From Mycolicibacterium madagascariense (GTDB lineage Bacteria; Actinomycetota; Actinomycetes; Mycobacteriales; Mycobacteriaceae), in contig NZ_AP022610.1 of the NCBI RefSeq assembly GCF_010729665.1, positions 3,224,001 to 3,288,000 of the forward strand: a stretch of DNA of 64,000 nucleotides. Direction: 5' to 3'. Shown one piece after another: positions 1 to 11,604 of the stretch (position 1 is the first letter of the stretch; each line of letters opens with the position of its first letter). The notes under the pieces were generated by a model. The model had not been told where the DNA came from. It did not search any database and saw only the letters and a list, made by a program, of their open reading frames with translations. Position numbers and translations under genes: made by a program.

Positions 1-1
1 C

Positions 2-1873
2 GAGATCACCAGCACCGCCGGCCCACAGCTGGTGGTGCCGATCCTCAACGCGCGGTTCGCGCTGAACGCCTCCAACGCCCGGTGGGGTTCGCTCTACGAC
101 GCCCTCTACGGCACCGACGTCATCCCCGAGACCGACGGCGCCGAGAAGGGCAGCGGCGGGTACAACCGGGTCCGCGGCGACCGGGTCATCGCCTACGCCC
201 GGAAGTTCCTCGACGAGGCGGTGCCGCTGGGGGAGGGCTCCTGGGCCGACGCCACCGGCTTCGCCATCGAGGACGGCACGCTGCGGGTCTCCCTCGCCGA
301 CGGGTCCGTCGAACTCGCCGATCCCGACGCCTTCGCCGGCTACACCGGTGAGCTCGGCTCGCCGCAGTGGTCGATCCTGCTGGTGCACCACGGCCTGCAC
401 GTCGAGATCCTCATCGACCCCGACTCCCCCGTCGGCAAGACCGATCGGGCGGGCGTCAAGGACGTCGTGCTGGAGTCGGCCGTCACCACGATCATGGACT
501 TCGAGGACTCCGTCGCGGCCGTCGACGCCGACGACAAGGTGCTCGGCTACCGCAACTGGCTCGGGCTGAACCGCGGCGACCTGACCGAGGAGGTCAGCAA
601 GGGCGGCACGACGTTCACCCGGGTGCTCAACGAGGACCGTGTCTTCACCGCACCCGACGGCTCGACACTGACGCTGCCCGGCCGCAGTCTGCTGTTCGTG
701 CGCAACGTCGGGCACCTGATGACGAACGACGCCATCGTCTTCGAGGACGGCTCCGAGGTGCCCGAGGGCATTCAGGACGCGCTGTTCACCGGCCTCATCG
801 CGATGCACGGCCTCAAGGCCGACGAGGCGAACGGTCCGCTGCTCAACAGCCGCACCGGGTCGATCTACATCGTCAAGCCCAAGATGCACGGACCCGACGA
901 AGTTGCGTTCACGTGCGAGCTGTTCAGCCGCGTCGAGGACGTGCTCGGCCTGCCGCAGGCGACCATGAAGGTCGGCATCATGGACGAGGAGCGCCGCACC
1001 ACGGTCAACCTCAAGGCCTGCATCAAGGCCGCCGCCGACCGCGTGGTGTTCATCAACACCGGCTTCCTGGACCGCACCGGCGACGAGATCCACACCTCCA
1101 TGGAGGCCGGTCCGATGGTCCGCAAGGGCACGATGAAGAGCCAGCCCTGGATCAAGGCCTATGAGGACGCCAACGTCGACACCGGTCTGGCGACCGGACT
1201 GTCGGGCAAGGCGCAGATCGGCAAGGGCATGTGGGCCATGACCGAACTGATGGCCGACATGGTCGAGCAGAAGATCGGTCAGCCCAAGGCGGGCGCCACC
1301 ACGGCGTGGGTGCCGTCGCCGACCGGTGCGACCCTGCACGCCATGCACTACCACCAGGTGGACGTGTTCGAGGTGCAGAAGGAACTGGCGGGCAAGAAAC
1401 GGACCACCCTCGACCAGCTGCTGACCATCCCGCTGGCCAAGGAGCTGGCGTGGGCGCCGGAGGAGATTCGCGAGGAGGTCGACAACAACTGTCAGTCGAT
1501 CCTCGGCTACGTCGTCCGGTGGATCGACGCGGGCGTCGGCTGCTCGAAGGTGCCCGACATCCACGACGTGGCCCTTATGGAGGACCGTGCCACCCTGCGC
1601 ATCTCGAGCCAGCTGCTGGCCAACTGGCTGCGGCACGGGGTGATCACCGAGGAGGACGTCAAGGCCAGCCTGCGCCGGATGGCCGCCGTGGTCGACGAGC
1701 AGAACGCCGGGGACGCCGACTACCTGCCGATGGCGCCCGACCCCGAGGCCAGCATCGCGTTCCAGGCCGCGCAGGAGCTGATCCTGTCGGGCACGGGGCA
1801 GCCCAACGGCTACACCGAGCCGATCCTGCATCGCCGTCGCCGGGAGTTCAAGGCGCGCCACGCCACGCGGTGA
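2..1873 (+). CDS. glcB: Malate synthase G, 5'-truncated by the window edge
   Basis: Condenses glyoxylate with acetyl-CoA to malate in the cytosolic glyoxylate shunt. The frame is open from base 2, so the gene begins upstream. About 623 codons are present against roughly 730-740 in the family, so about 115 N-terminal residues are missing. Visible signatures are the TIM-barrel strand [14 protein letters not shown] with the catalytic arginine region, GIMDEERRT with the Mg-binding glutamate, [14 protein letters not shown] with the Mg-binding aspartate, and [19 protein letters not shown] near the C-terminus with the catalytic aspartate. This is the single-chain G isoform, as in Mtb Rv1837c. An Rv1836c-like gene follows, as in Mtb. 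Confidence 0.97.
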   Translation, partial: EITSTAGPQLVVPILNARFALNASNARWGSLYDALYGTDVIPETDGAEKGSGGYNRVRGDRVIAYARKFLDEAVPLGEGSWADATGFAIEDGTLRVSLADGSVELADPDAFAGYTGELGSPQWSILLVHHGLHVEILIDPDSPVGKTDRAGVKDVVLESAVTTIMDFEDSVAAVDADDKVLGYRNWLGLNRGDLTEEVSKGGTTFTRVLNEDRVFTAPDGSTLTLPGRSLLFVRNVGHLMTNDAIVFEDGSEVPEGIQDALFTGLIAMHGLKADEANGPLLNSRTGSIYIVKPKMHGPDEVAFTCELFSRVEDVLGLPQATMKVGIMDEERRTTVNLKACIKAAADRVVFINTGFLDRTGDEIHTSMEAGPMVRKGTMKSQPWIKAYEDANVDTGLATGLSGKAQIGKGMWAMTELMADMVEQKIGQPKAGATTAWVPSPTGATLHAMHYHQVDVFEVQKELAGKKRTTLDQLLTIPLAKELAWAPEEIREEVDNNCQSILGYVVRWIDAGVGCSKVPDIHDVALMEDRATLRISSQLLANWLRHGVITEEDVKASLRRMAAVVDEQNAGDADYLPMAPDPEASIAFQAAQELILSGTGQPNGYTEPILHRRRREFKARHATR

Positions 1874-1928
1874 CTAGACTCTCGCGGGGCCGAATGATCA
1901 ACCACCGCAACGATCACAGGGGTTAGGA

Positions 1929-4001
1929 ATGGGCAGGCACAGCATTCCCGACCCGGAAGACGGGTCGTCCGAGGTCGGTCCTCCCGGGGACGCCGGGTAC
2001 CACGACCACGGATACGACGACGAGTACGACGCCGACGCGGGATACGACGCCGACCGCGGATACTCCGATCACGGGTACGACGCCGACGAAGGTTACGACA
2101 CCGAGCACGGGTACGACGCCGGCTACGCGGACGACGAGGACTACGGGCCGGAGCACGGCGCCGAACCCGATGGCGAAGCCGCCACGCACGCGTTCGCGTC
2201 CTCGCCCCCGCCGCCGGGCCGCCCGCCGACTCAGGGGCGCCAGCACGGCGGTGACTGGGAGGGCGGCGAGTGGACCGGCAGCCACCGCGCGATCCAACCC
2301 GGACGACGCGGCATCAGCGTCGGCGTGATCGCCACGCTCGTCACCGTCGTGGTCGTGGTCGGCGCCGTCATCCTGTGGCGGTTCTTCGGCGACGCCCTCT
2401 CGCATCGCTCGCAGGCGGGTGCGGCCCGCTGCGTGTCGGGCGAGGTGGCCGTGGCCGTCCTCGTCGACCCGTCGATCGACGCGCAAATCGCCCCGCTGGC
2501 ACAGGAATTCAACCAGTCCGCCGAGCCCGTCGGCGACAAGTGCGTCAAGGTCGGGGTGAAGTCCGCCGACTCCGATCAGGTGGTCAACGGTTTCAGCGGG
2601 CAGTGGCCGAGCGACCTCGGCGACCGCCCCGCACTGTGGATCCCCGGCAGTTCGATCTCCGAGGCCCGCCTCGAAGCCGCCTCCGGTGACAAGGCCGTCA
2701 GCGACAGCCGTTCCCTGGTGACCTCCCCGGTGATGCTGGCCGTCCGTCCGCAACTCAAGGACGCGCTGTCCCAAGAGAATTGGGGCACGCTGCCCGGCCT
2801 GCAGACCGACGCCTCGGCACTGGACGGCCTCAACCTGCCGGGCTGGGGCTCGCTGAAACTGGCGCTACCGCTGTCCGGCGACGGCGACGCCACGTACCTC
2901 GCCGGGGAGGCCGTCGCCGCCGCGTCGGCCCCGCAGGGTGCGCCCGCGACGTCCGGCGCCAACGCGGTCGCCGCGCTGATGGCCGGTCAGCCCAAGCTGC
3001 CCGACGCCAAGACCACGACGGCCATGACCGCGATGACGACGGCGGCCGATCCCGCCGCGGCCGACGTGCACGCCGTCGTCGCCACCGAACAGCAGATCTT
3101 TCAGCAGAGCTCGCAGCCGGGCGCCAAGGACACGCTGGCGGCGTGGCTGCCCCCCGGGCCGCCCGCGGTGGCCGACTACCCCACCGTGCTGCTGTCCGGA
3201 CCGTGGCTGAGCCAGGAACAGGTCAGCGCCGCCAGCGAATTCGCCCGATTCCTGCGCAAGCCGGAGGCCCTGCAGCACCTGGCCGACGCCGGCTTCCGGG
3301 CGTCGGGCGTCACCATGCCCACCAGCGACGTGACGAACTTCGCGGCACTGCCCGCACCGCTGTCGGTCGGCGACAACGGCCTGCGCGCGACGCTGGCCAA
3401 CCTCGTCAGCACCCCGCCCCAGAACCCCGCCGTCACCGTCATGCTGGACCAGTCGATGGCCACCGACGAGGGCGGCAAGTCCCGGCTCGCCAACGTCACC
3501 GCCGCGTTGAATGCGCGGGTGCAGGCGCTAGCGCCGACGTCGGCCGTCGGGCTCTGGACCTTCGACGGGGTGGCGGGCCGATCCGAGATCCCCATGGGTC
3601 CGCTCGGTGACGCGGTCGGCGGCCAGCCCCGGTCGGCGGCGCTGAGTAGCAATCTCGACGGGCAGGTCGCCAGCGATGGCGGGGCCGTGTCGTTCACGAC
3701 ACTGCGGATGCTCTACCCCGACGCCGTCGCCAATTTCCGTGACGGCCAACCGAATTCGGTGCTGGTGATCACCGCCGGACCCCACACCGACCAGTCGCTG
3801 GACGGCCCCGGCCTGCAGGACGCCATCAAGCAGACGTTCAACCAGGCCAAGCCCGTCGCGATCAACGTCATCGACTTCGGCAGCGACCCCGACCGCGCCA
3901 CGTGGGAGGCGGTCGCCCAGGCCACCGGTGGCAACTACCAGAACCTCGACAGCTCGGCGGGGCCCGGCCTCACCGCCGCCCTGACGTCATCCCTGGGCTA
4001 G
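1929..4001 (+). CDS. Rv1836c-like membrane protein: extracytoplasmic binding domain plus VWA domain
   Basis: Conserved mycobacterial protein of unknown function, 690 aa. Residues 1-90 are acidic and Tyr/Asp-rich, with degenerate GYDAD/GYDTE-type units between about 23 and 74. A Pro/Gly linker follows, then one membrane span at about 129-152. Residues 160-480 resemble an extracellular solute-binding-protein fold. A von Willebrand A domain occupies about 500-690. Its MIDAS starts DQSMA at D507, so the last Ser of the canonical DxSxS is Ala. The ATG is preceded by GGGGTTAGGA, and a TAGACT -10-like box lies at 1875-1880. It sits downstream of glcB as in Mtb. The topology suggests a membrane-anchored surface adaptor; the ligand is unknown. 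Confidence 0.85.
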   Translation: MGRHSIPDPEDGSSEVGPPGDAGYHDHGYDDEYDADAGYDADRGYSDHGYDADEGYDTEHGYDAGYADDEDYGPEHGAEPDGEAATHAFASSPPPPGRPPTQGRQHGGDWEGGEWTGSHRAIQPGRRGISVGVIATLVTVVVVVGAVILWRFFGDALSHRSQAGAARCVSGEVAVAVLVDPSIDAQIAPLAQEFNQSAEPVGDKCVKVGVKSADSDQVVNGFSGQWPSDLGDRPALWIPGSSISEARLEAASGDKAVSDSRSLVTSPVMLAVRPQLKDALSQENWGTLPGLQTDASALDGLNLPGWGSLKLALPLSGDGDATYLAGEAVAAASAPQGAPATSGANAVAALMAGQPKLPDAKTTTAMTAMTTAADPAAADVHAVVATEQQIFQQSSQPGAKDTLAAWLPPGPPAVADYPTVLLSGPWLSQEQVSAASEFARFLRKPEALQHLADAGFRASGVTMPTSDVTNFAALPAPLSVGDNGLRATLANLVSTPPQNPAVTVMLDQSMATDEGGKSRLANVTAALNARVQALAPTSAVGLWTFDGVAGRSEIPMGPLGDAVGGQPRSAALSSNLDGQVASDGGAVSFTTLRMLYPDAVANFRDGQPNSVLVITAGPHTDQSLDGPGLQDAIKQTFNQAKPVAINVIDFGSDPDRATWEAVAQATGGNYQNLDSSAGPGLTAALTSSLG

Positions 4002-4011
4002 GTTTTCCTGC

Positions 4012-4070
4012 GCGAGCAGACGCAAAAGGCCCTTATTTAGGGCATTCAAGGGCCTTTTGCGTCTGTTCGC
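4012..4070. terminator. Long near-perfect inverted repeat between convergent genes
   Basis: Two 23-nt arms (4012-4034 and 4048-4070) pair with one mismatch around a 13-nt loop. The arms carry GCAGACGCAAAAGGCCCTT and its complement. It lies 10 nt after the stop of the Rv1836c-like gene and 17 nt before the gcvP stop, so it probably terminates transcription from both sides. There is no downstream U tract; the A/T run is inside the stem. I recall similar CAGACGCAAAA palindromes elsewhere in mycobacteria but cannot verify that here. Confidence 0.75.
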
Positions 4071-4087
4071 GGGGAGGACGGGACCCC

Positions 4088-6958
<2,871 letters not shown>

Positions 6959-6971
6959 GAGAGGGCCTCTC
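6959..6971 (-). promoter_or_regulatory. Ribosome-binding site of gcvP inside a self-complementary segment
   Basis: On the minus strand the segment reads GAGAGGCCCTCTC, directly before the TTG start. The 5' half is the Shine-Dalgarno sequence. The 3' half, CCCTCTC, can pair with it and also with GGGAGAG at the 3' end of the riboswitch (about 7004-7010). This could form an expression platform that exposes or hides the ribosome site. The pairings are read by eye; the switching model is inference. Confidence 0.5.
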
Positions 6972-6997
6972 ACACGTCGAAGCGCAGAACCGCTAGC

Positions 6998-7210
6998 GGT
7001 CCTCTCCCTCTGTCGTCGACCCGTCGCGGGTGCCTGAGAGATTCAGCGCGACCGGATCGTCCCGGCTGTGCCTTTCCCCATGGGCGGGCGAAGAACGTGT
7101 TCGCCACTTTCCAGAGGCACCGTGGCTCCACGCGGTCCTGGGGCCTGAGAGGTTGACGGAGAGGTGTTGCTCCTTCGGCGTCCGTGGCTGGCGGCCACGG
7201 AACTCTCCCG
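6998..7210 (-). ncRNA. Tandem glycine riboswitch (gcvT element)
   Basis: Leader of gcvP with two aptamers. Read on the minus strand from 7210, the first starts CGGGAGAG, contains GCCGAAGGAGCAAC, CCTCTCAGG and GGACCG, and closes at TGCCTCTGGAAAG. The second contains CCCATGGGGAAAGG, a CCGGGACGATCCGG hairpin, AATCTCTCAGGCACC and ends in GGGAGAGG. These are hallmark glycine-aptamer sequences in the usual order. A perfect 12-bp palindrome ACCGCTAGCGGT (6989-7000) follows and may belong to the expression platform. Its position before gcvP fits the known class that turns on glycine cleavage when glycine is high. Confidence 0.95.
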
Positions 7211-7261
7211 CGCAGAGGCGATGCAGGTCCGAGTCTACCCAACGGGTACGACGGCGCCCGG

Positions 7262-7885
7262 TCAGCCGATCTTGCGGTCGCGGGTCTTGCGGCGCGAGGC
7301 CAGTTCGTCCTCGGGGCTCGGGATCGACTCCCCACCGTCGGCGCGTTCGCCGGGGAAGTCGGCGATGGCGCCGGTCAGTTCGCGCATGGCGCCCGAGACG
7401 GCGATGCCGAAGACACCCTGACCGCCCTGCAGGAGGTCCACGACCTCCTCGGCCGACGTGCACTCGTAGACCGTGGTGCCGTCGGAGAACAGCGTGATGT
7501 TCGCCAGATCCTTGACGCCGCGCTGCCGCAGGTGATCGACCGCGACCCTGATGTTGTGCAGCGAGATGCCGGTGTCCAGAAGCCGTTTCACGATCTTCAG
7601 GACCAGAATGTCCTTGAACGAGTACAGCCGCTGGCTGCCGGAGCCTGCCGCCCCGCGGATCGACGGAACCACCAGAGACGTCCGCGCCCAGTAGTCCAGC
7701 TGCCGGTAGGTGATGCCCGCGATCTGGCAGGCACTGGGTCCGCGGTAGCCGACCAACTCGTCGGGGACGGAGTCATCGGGGAACAAGCCAGCCTGCACCG
7801 GTTCGGTCGGCGCTGCCGACACCACGCGTTCCGGCGTGCCGTTGGATAAGAGATCCAACTGCTCCTGACGTGGCGTGTCGCCCAC
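7262..7885 (-). CDS. resR: MerR-family regulator, Rv1830 (ResR/McdR) type
   Basis: 207-aa DNA-binding protein. The winged helix-turn-helix covers about residues 47-115 ([20 protein letters not shown], then [20 protein letters not shown]). The N-terminus is acidic/Pro-rich and the C-terminus carries a small regulatory region. It lacks the Cys cluster of metal-sensing MerR proteins. GTG 7885 is preferred because GAGAGGA lies 7 nt upstream; an upstream GTG at 7948 would add a basic tail. Its position between gcvP and the bifunctional nuclease matches Mtb Rv1830, reported as a regulator of growth, division and antibiotic recovery. The orthology is from memory of gene order and sequence. Confidence 0.85.
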   Translation of the reverse strand: MGDTPRQEQLDLLSNGTPERVVSAAPTEPVQAGLFPDDSVPDELVGYRGPSACQIAGITYRQLDYWARTSLVVPSIRGAAGSGSQRLYSFKDILVLKIVKRLLDTGISLHNIRVAVDHLRQRGVKDLANITLFSDGTTVYECTSAEEVVDLLQGGQGVFGIAVSGAMRELTGAIADFPGERADGGESIPSPEDELASRRKTRDRKIG

Positions 7886-7967
7886 TGGCCATCCTCTCGC
7901 CGATCGAACTGGATCCGTGTTCACAGGCCGTCGGGGACGGCCACACACGTTTGCTCCGAGCTCTCGA

Positions 7968-7982
7968 GTATGTCGAGCATAC
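7968..7982. promoter_or_regulatory. Candidate operator: GTATG-N5-CATAC dyad upstream of the Rv1830-type gene
   Basis: A perfect 5-bp dyad with 5-nt spacing, 83 nt before the GTG start. On the minus strand the overlapping TATGCT fits a TANNNT -10 element. MerR proteins often bind dyads within their own promoters, so autoregulation is possible. The evidence is short and only suggestive. Confidence 0.3.
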
Positions 7983-8100
7983 GCTCCCAGCTCGGGACTG
8001 ACTGCCTTCGTAGTGAGGAAAGTATGGCTGCCGACGGCATGGATGGGAGAAACCCGCTCCGCGTGTCGAGAGCGTGAGATGCATCCGTGACGTTTGAAAT

Positions 8101-8595
8101 TCAGGTGGCCTTGAAGTCGTCGGGCGACACGCTGTCGAGGAACTCCTTGAACTTCTCGACCTCGTCCTCGCGGACCGCGCCCGTCGTCTCCTCGTCAGAT
8201 TCGTCGGGGATCAGCAGCCCCGCCTCCGCGAGCACGGCCTCCTCGACGTAGATGGGCACCCCGACGCGCATCGCGATCGCCACGGAGTCCGAGGGGCGTG
8301 CCGAGACCTTGATGTCGCGGTCGAAGATCAGGTCGGCGTAGAAGGTGCCCTCCTGCAGATCGACGATGCGCACTTCCTTCAACGAATGTCCAAGGGCGGT
8401 AATCAGATCCCGGATCAGATCGTGGGTGAGCGGCCGCGCGGGTTCCACGCCCTGCTGCTCCAACGCGATGGCCTGCGCCTCCGTCTGACCGATCCAGATC
8501 GGTAGGTAGCGATCTCCGTTGGATTCCCGCAGCAACAGAACCGGCTGGTTCTGGGGCTGTTCAACGCGAATGCCGATCACTCGAACTTCGCCCAT
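8101..8595 (-). CDS. Bifunctional nuclease family protein (DUF151), Rv1829 type
   Basis: 164-aa cytosolic protein of the BFN/DUF151 family, some members of which cleave RNA and DNA. The start is ATG 8595 (MGEVRVIGIRV), with GGAGGG about 10 nt upstream. The core runs over residues 1-135, including LPIWIGQTEAQAIALE, DLQEGTFYADLIF and SARPSDSVAIAMRVGVPIYV, followed by an acidic tail. It lies between two MerR genes exactly as in Mtb (Rv1828-Rv1829-Rv1830). The spacing of 47 nt after the Rv1828-type gene suggests cotranscription with garA. Confidence 0.9.
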   Translation of the reverse strand: MGEVRVIGIRVEQPQNQPVLLLRESNGDRYLPIWIGQTEAQAIALEQQGVEPARPLTHDLIRDLITALGHSLKEVRIVDLQEGTFYADLIFDRDIKVSARPSDSVAIAMRVGVPIYVEEAVLAEAGLLIPDESDEETTGAVREDEVEKFKEFLDSVSPDDFKAT

Positions 8596-8642
8596 CTGTG
8601 TCTGCCCTCCGCGCCGCAAGCCGTCTTGGGGAAGTCTAATCC

Positions 8643-9377
8643 TCAGCGATCGAGAACGTCGCGCACCGCGGACTTGATGAGCGAGGTATGCAACGTGATC
8701 GCGAGAGCCGCGACCTCGCGCGCCATGTCGTCGGCACGGTCGCGGGCACCCGCCTTCATCGCGGGCCCGGCGATCTGGGCGATCAGATCCGACTGCCGGT
8801 CCGCCGCCGAGCGGAAGGCCCGCAGGTGTCGGGGTTCCACCCCGTAGTCGGCCAGCGCCTTCGCGCACTGCGCGATCACGACCGAGTGCTCGTCGAAGAA
8901 GCCGCCCGGTCCCGAGGTGATGACGCCGGCCTTGATCAGGGCCCCGAGGAGCTCCTCGTCGACCCCCGAGCGGGTCAGTAGATCCTCGCGGCTCAGGCGG
9001 ACCTGGGCGGGCGCCACCGCGGCCGTGTCGTACCCGGCGACCCCGTCGTCGTCGGCGGACACCTGCACCAATCTCGGTACGCCGTAGGCAGATGCCGTCG
9101 GCGGCAGCTCGCCGTCGGGTTGCGCGTCGAGCTGTGCCTTGATGACCTTCAACGGCAGATAGTGGTCCCGCTGCGCGGTGAGGATGAAGCGCAGCCGCGC
9201 ACAGTCGTAGGCGGTGAACCGTCGATAACCCGAGCCCGACCGCTGCGGCGTGACCAGACCCTCCGCCTCCAGGAAGCGGATCTTGGAGATGGTCACGTCC
9301 GGAAAGTCGGGTCGTAGCGAGTCCAGGACCGCTCCGATCGACATCCCGGCGAGCGCAGGGGTGTCGGGGGCGGTCAT
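8643..9377 (-). CDS. MerR-family regulator, Rv1828 type
   Basis: 244 aa. The N-terminal MerR helix-turn-helix ([48 protein letters not shown]) covers residues about 12-75. The C-terminal helical domain has no Cys cluster, which suggests protein or small-ligand control. The ATG overlaps the garA stop (TGATG), so the two are translationally coupled. The same arrangement occurs in Mtb. The target genes are unknown from sequence. Confidence 0.92.
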   Translation of the reverse strand: MTAPDTPALAGMSIGAVLDSLRPDFPDVTISKIRFLEAEGLVTPQRSGSGYRRFTAYDCARLRFILTAQRDHYLPLKVIKAQLDAQPDGELPPTASAYGVPRLVQVSADDDGVAGYDTAAVAPAQVRLSREDLLTRSGVDEELLGALIKAGVITSGPGGFFDEHSVVIAQCAKALADYGVEPRHLRAFRSAADRQSDLIAQIAGPAMKAGARDRADDMAREVAALAITLHTSLIKSAVRDVLDR

Positions 9378-9853
9378 CAGCTCGGTGAACCGCCGTCGTC
9401 GCCCTTGGGGCCCGTCAGGAAGACCAATCGGAACTTGCCGATCTGCACCTCGTCGCCGTTTGCCAGCACCGCCGAGTCGACGGGCTCGCGGTTGACGTAG
9501 GTGCCGTTGAGGCTGCCGACGTCGACGACCTGGAACTCGCCGGTCTCGAGCCGGAACTCGGCGTGCCGGCGGCTGACCGTGACGTCGTCGAGGAAGATGT
9601 CGCTATCGGGATGACGACCGGCCGACGTCCTGGCCTGGTCCAGCAGGAACCGCGACCCCGCGTTCGGGCCGCGCTTGACGACGAGGAGCGCCGATCCGGC
9701 CGGGAGCCCCTCGACGCCCGACACCGCGTTGTCGTTGCCCGTTGCTGGCGGTGCGTCCAACTCGTTGAGGAAGTCCGATCGAAAGACCGAGGTGGTCTCG
9801 ACCGTCACTTCTTCGGACTGATCAGCTCCCGAACTGGTGTCGTTCTCCGTCAC
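9377..9853 (-). CDS. garA: GarA, FHA-domain regulator of glutamate and TCA metabolism
   Basis: 158 aa. The N-terminal ETTSVF motif (T20, T21) is the established PknB/PknG phosphorylation site. The FHA domain (about 57-150) has [15 protein letters not shown] and GSLNGTYVN, the phosphothreonine-binding signatures. In known family members, unphosphorylated GarA restrains 2-oxoglutarate decarboxylase and NAD-glutamate dehydrogenase and stimulates glutamate synthase; phosphorylation makes the FHA domain bind its own tail and switches this off. It is coupled to the Rv1828-type MerR gene. gcvH lies upstream across 159 nt. Confidence 0.97.
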   Translation of the reverse strand: MTENDTSSGADQSEEVTVETTSVFRSDFLNELDAPPATGNDNAVSGVEGLPAGSALLVVKRGPNAGSRFLLDQARTSAGRHPDSDIFLDDVTVSRRHAEFRLETGEFQVVDVGSLNGTYVNREPVDSAVLANGDEVQIGKFRLVFLTGPKGDDGGSPS

Positions 9854-9967
9854 CCGGTGCTCCTCACTGGCTGCTGTGGCAATGGTGGGCAGATGCGCCG
9901 ACTCCCGCTCGAGACATTCAAGAGGGACGCCGCCGCGTCATGCGTCTCGTGACGACCGTACCGCGCG

Positions 9968-9996
9968 CCGGTGGTCGCCGTACCCACCACCACCGG
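9968..9996. other. Inverted repeat between gcvH and garA
   Basis: Perfect 8-bp arms, CCGGTGGT (9968-9975) and ACCACCGG (9989-9996), with a 13-nt loop, 17 nt after the gcvH stop. It could be a weak terminator or processing hairpin separating gcvH from garA. No U tract follows on the minus strand. Confidence 0.35.
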
Positions 9997-10012
9997 ATCA
10001 CGGCCCGATTTC

Positions 10013-10408
10013 TCATTCGTCGAGCGTCGCACCGTAGGCGTCGGCGTCCAGCAGACCTTCGAGCGCCTCGGTCAGCGTCGCGGCGTCGAGCTGCAGGTCG
10101 ATGAGCCAACCGGCGCCGTACGGATCGGAGTTCACCAACTCCGGCGAGTCGGTCACGTCGCCGTTGACGGCAACGACTTTCGCCGTGATGGGGGCATAGA
10201 GGTCCGAGTTCGACTTAGTTGACTCCACGGTCCCGAACTCGCTGCCCGCGTCGACGGCTGCGTCGACGTCGGGGAGCTCGACGAAGACCACGTCACCGAG
10301 TGCGGCCTGGGCGTAGTCGGTGATGCCGACGCGAACCGTGTCGTCACCGGTGCGACGCACCCACTCGTGATCCTCGGTGTAGTAGAGATCGGACGGAATC
10401 TCGCTCAC
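10013..10408 (-). CDS. gcvH: Glycine cleavage system H protein
   Basis: 131-aa lipoyl carrier that shuttles the aminomethyl group between P, T and L proteins. The lipoylated lysine is K65 in GTVESTKSNSDLYAPI. The remainder is the expected beta-sandwich (HEWVRR, VGITDYAQAALGDVVFVELP, NSDPYGAGWLIDL). It partners GcvP encoded 3 kb away on the same strand but has no riboswitch of its own. The DUF881 gene upstream ends 39 nt before it. Confidence 0.97.
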   Translation of the reverse strand: MSEIPSDLYYTEDHEWVRRTGDDTVRVGITDYAQAALGDVVFVELPDVDAAVDAGSEFGTVESTKSNSDLYAPITAKVVAVNGDVTDSPELVNSDPYGAGWLIDLQLDAATLTEALEGLLDADAYGATLDE

Positions 10409-10447
10409 GGGGCTCCTAGATTCTTCGCAGACGCGGACGTCGCGTAC

Positions 10448-11215
10448 TCACTTGACAGGCTGAGCGTATTGGCGGGGTTTCGCTTGCCGCAAGGCGGTCA
10501 CGTTCACGACGCCCTGCTGCTGCACCGACATCGTGCCGCCCACCCGTTCGACGCTGTCCACGGCGCCGCCCGGGATGTTCAGCGCCGCAGCGAGCGTGGC
10601 CGAATCACCAATGGCCAGAACCGAATACGGCGGGCTCAGCGTGGTGCCGTCCACGACGAGCGCACCGGGCTGACCCACCACCCAGGTGTCGACGCCGACT
10701 CGGACCGGCGCCTGGCCGGGACCGCCGAGCTGCATGGCCTCCGCGCCGGCGGCCCGCAGCTCGTTGACCACGTCGAGCATGGTCTCGGGCGACACGCCGG
10801 GAGCGACGTCGGTGATGGTCAGCGCGACGCCTGGTCCGGTCGCCGCGACCGTTCCGATGAGGATCGACAGGGCCGCCAGCCGGGCCCTGGCGTTCTCGAT
10901 GGCGGCCTCGTCGTTGCTCCCGGAGGACTGCAGCGATTCGAGCGTGCGCTGCAGATCGCTCACCTCGGTGTTGAGCGCGGCCTCGCGTTGCTGCAGGGAG
11001 TCCAGCAGGACTAGCAGATCGGCGGGCCGGGCCGTATCCAGGGAATCGCCGGACTCGGTCTGCCGCACCTGCGTGACGATGGCCACACCCAGCACCAGGC
11101 ACAGCACGACGGCCAACGCGCCGAAGACGAGCTGCGTGCGGCTACGGCCCCCGACGTGGGCTGTGCCGTCGGGCAGCTCGTGCCTGCCGTGTGCCGGTGC
11201 GGGATCCTCGCTCAC
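10448..11215 (-). CDS. DUF881 membrane-anchored protein, Rv1825 type
   Basis: 255 aa. A short cytosolic N-terminus, one membrane span at about 28-50 (TQLVFGALAVVLCLVLGVAI), a coiled coil at about 70-120 (LLVLLDSLQQREAALNTEVS) and an extracytoplasmic DUF881 domain (GVALTITDVAPG through DSVERVGGTMSVQQQGVVNV). The family usually sits with small basic protein near division or cell-wall genes; its role is unknown. The GTG start is 4 nt after the small-basic-protein stop, so they are co-translated. A paralogue lies at 11605-12519. Confidence 0.9.
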   Translation of the reverse strand: MSEDPAPAHGRHELPDGTAHVGGRSRTQLVFGALAVVLCLVLGVAIVTQVRQTESGDSLDTARPADLLVLLDSLQQREAALNTEVSDLQRTLESLQSSGSNDEAAIENARARLAALSILIGTVAATGPGVALTITDVAPGVSPETMLDVVNELRAAGAEAMQLGGPGQAPVRVGVDTWVVGQPGALVVDGTTLSPPYSVLAIGDSATLAAALNIPGGAVDSVERVGGTMSVQQQGVVNVTALRQAKPRQYAQPVK

Positions 11216-11219
11216 CGGC

Positions 11220-11552
11220 TCAGGCCCCGAAGAGCCGACGGCGCAGTGCGGCGGCGTTGCCGAAGATCCTGATGCCGAGCACGACGATGATGGCCGTGGA
11301 CAGCTGCGTCCCCACCCCCAGCTGGTCGCCGACGAACACGATGAGCGCGGCGACGAGCACGTTGAACACGAACGAGACCACGAACACCTTGGCGTCGAAG
11401 ATGCGCTCCAGGTAGGCGCGCAAACCGCCGAACACCGCGTCGAGCGCGGCCACCACCGCGATCGGGAGGTAGGGCTGAATGGCCTCGGGAACGCTGGGGT
11501 GGAACACCAGGCCCAGCACGATGCCGACGACCAGTGCGGCTATTCCGACCAT
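11220..11552 (-). CDS. sbp: Small basic protein (DUF1290), Rv1824 type
   Basis: 110-aa integral membrane protein with about three hydrophobic helices (VGIAALVVGIVLGLVF, IAVVAALDAVFGGLRAYL, FVVSFVFNVLVAALIVFV) and a basic C-terminus. It is always found between two DUF881 proteins in this arrangement, which suggests a small membrane complex. The function is unknown. Spacing to neighbours is 4 nt downstream and 52 nt upstream. Confidence 0.92.
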   Translation of the reverse strand: MVGIAALVVGIVLGLVFHPSVPEAIQPYLPIAVVAALDAVFGGLRAYLERIFDAKVFVVSFVFNVLVAALIVFVGDQLGVGTQLSTAIIVVLGIRIFGNAAALRRRLFGA

Positions 11553-11604
11553 GTCTCTCCGATCCGTGTCGCTCCGTTCGGTGTCATGCGCACTCCCCCA
11601 GTCG

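Noticed and set aside
1923..2774. A 283-codon minus-strand frame
   Set aside because: Antisense to the Rv1836c-like gene; its VVV-rich start is the reverse of the GYDAD repeats.
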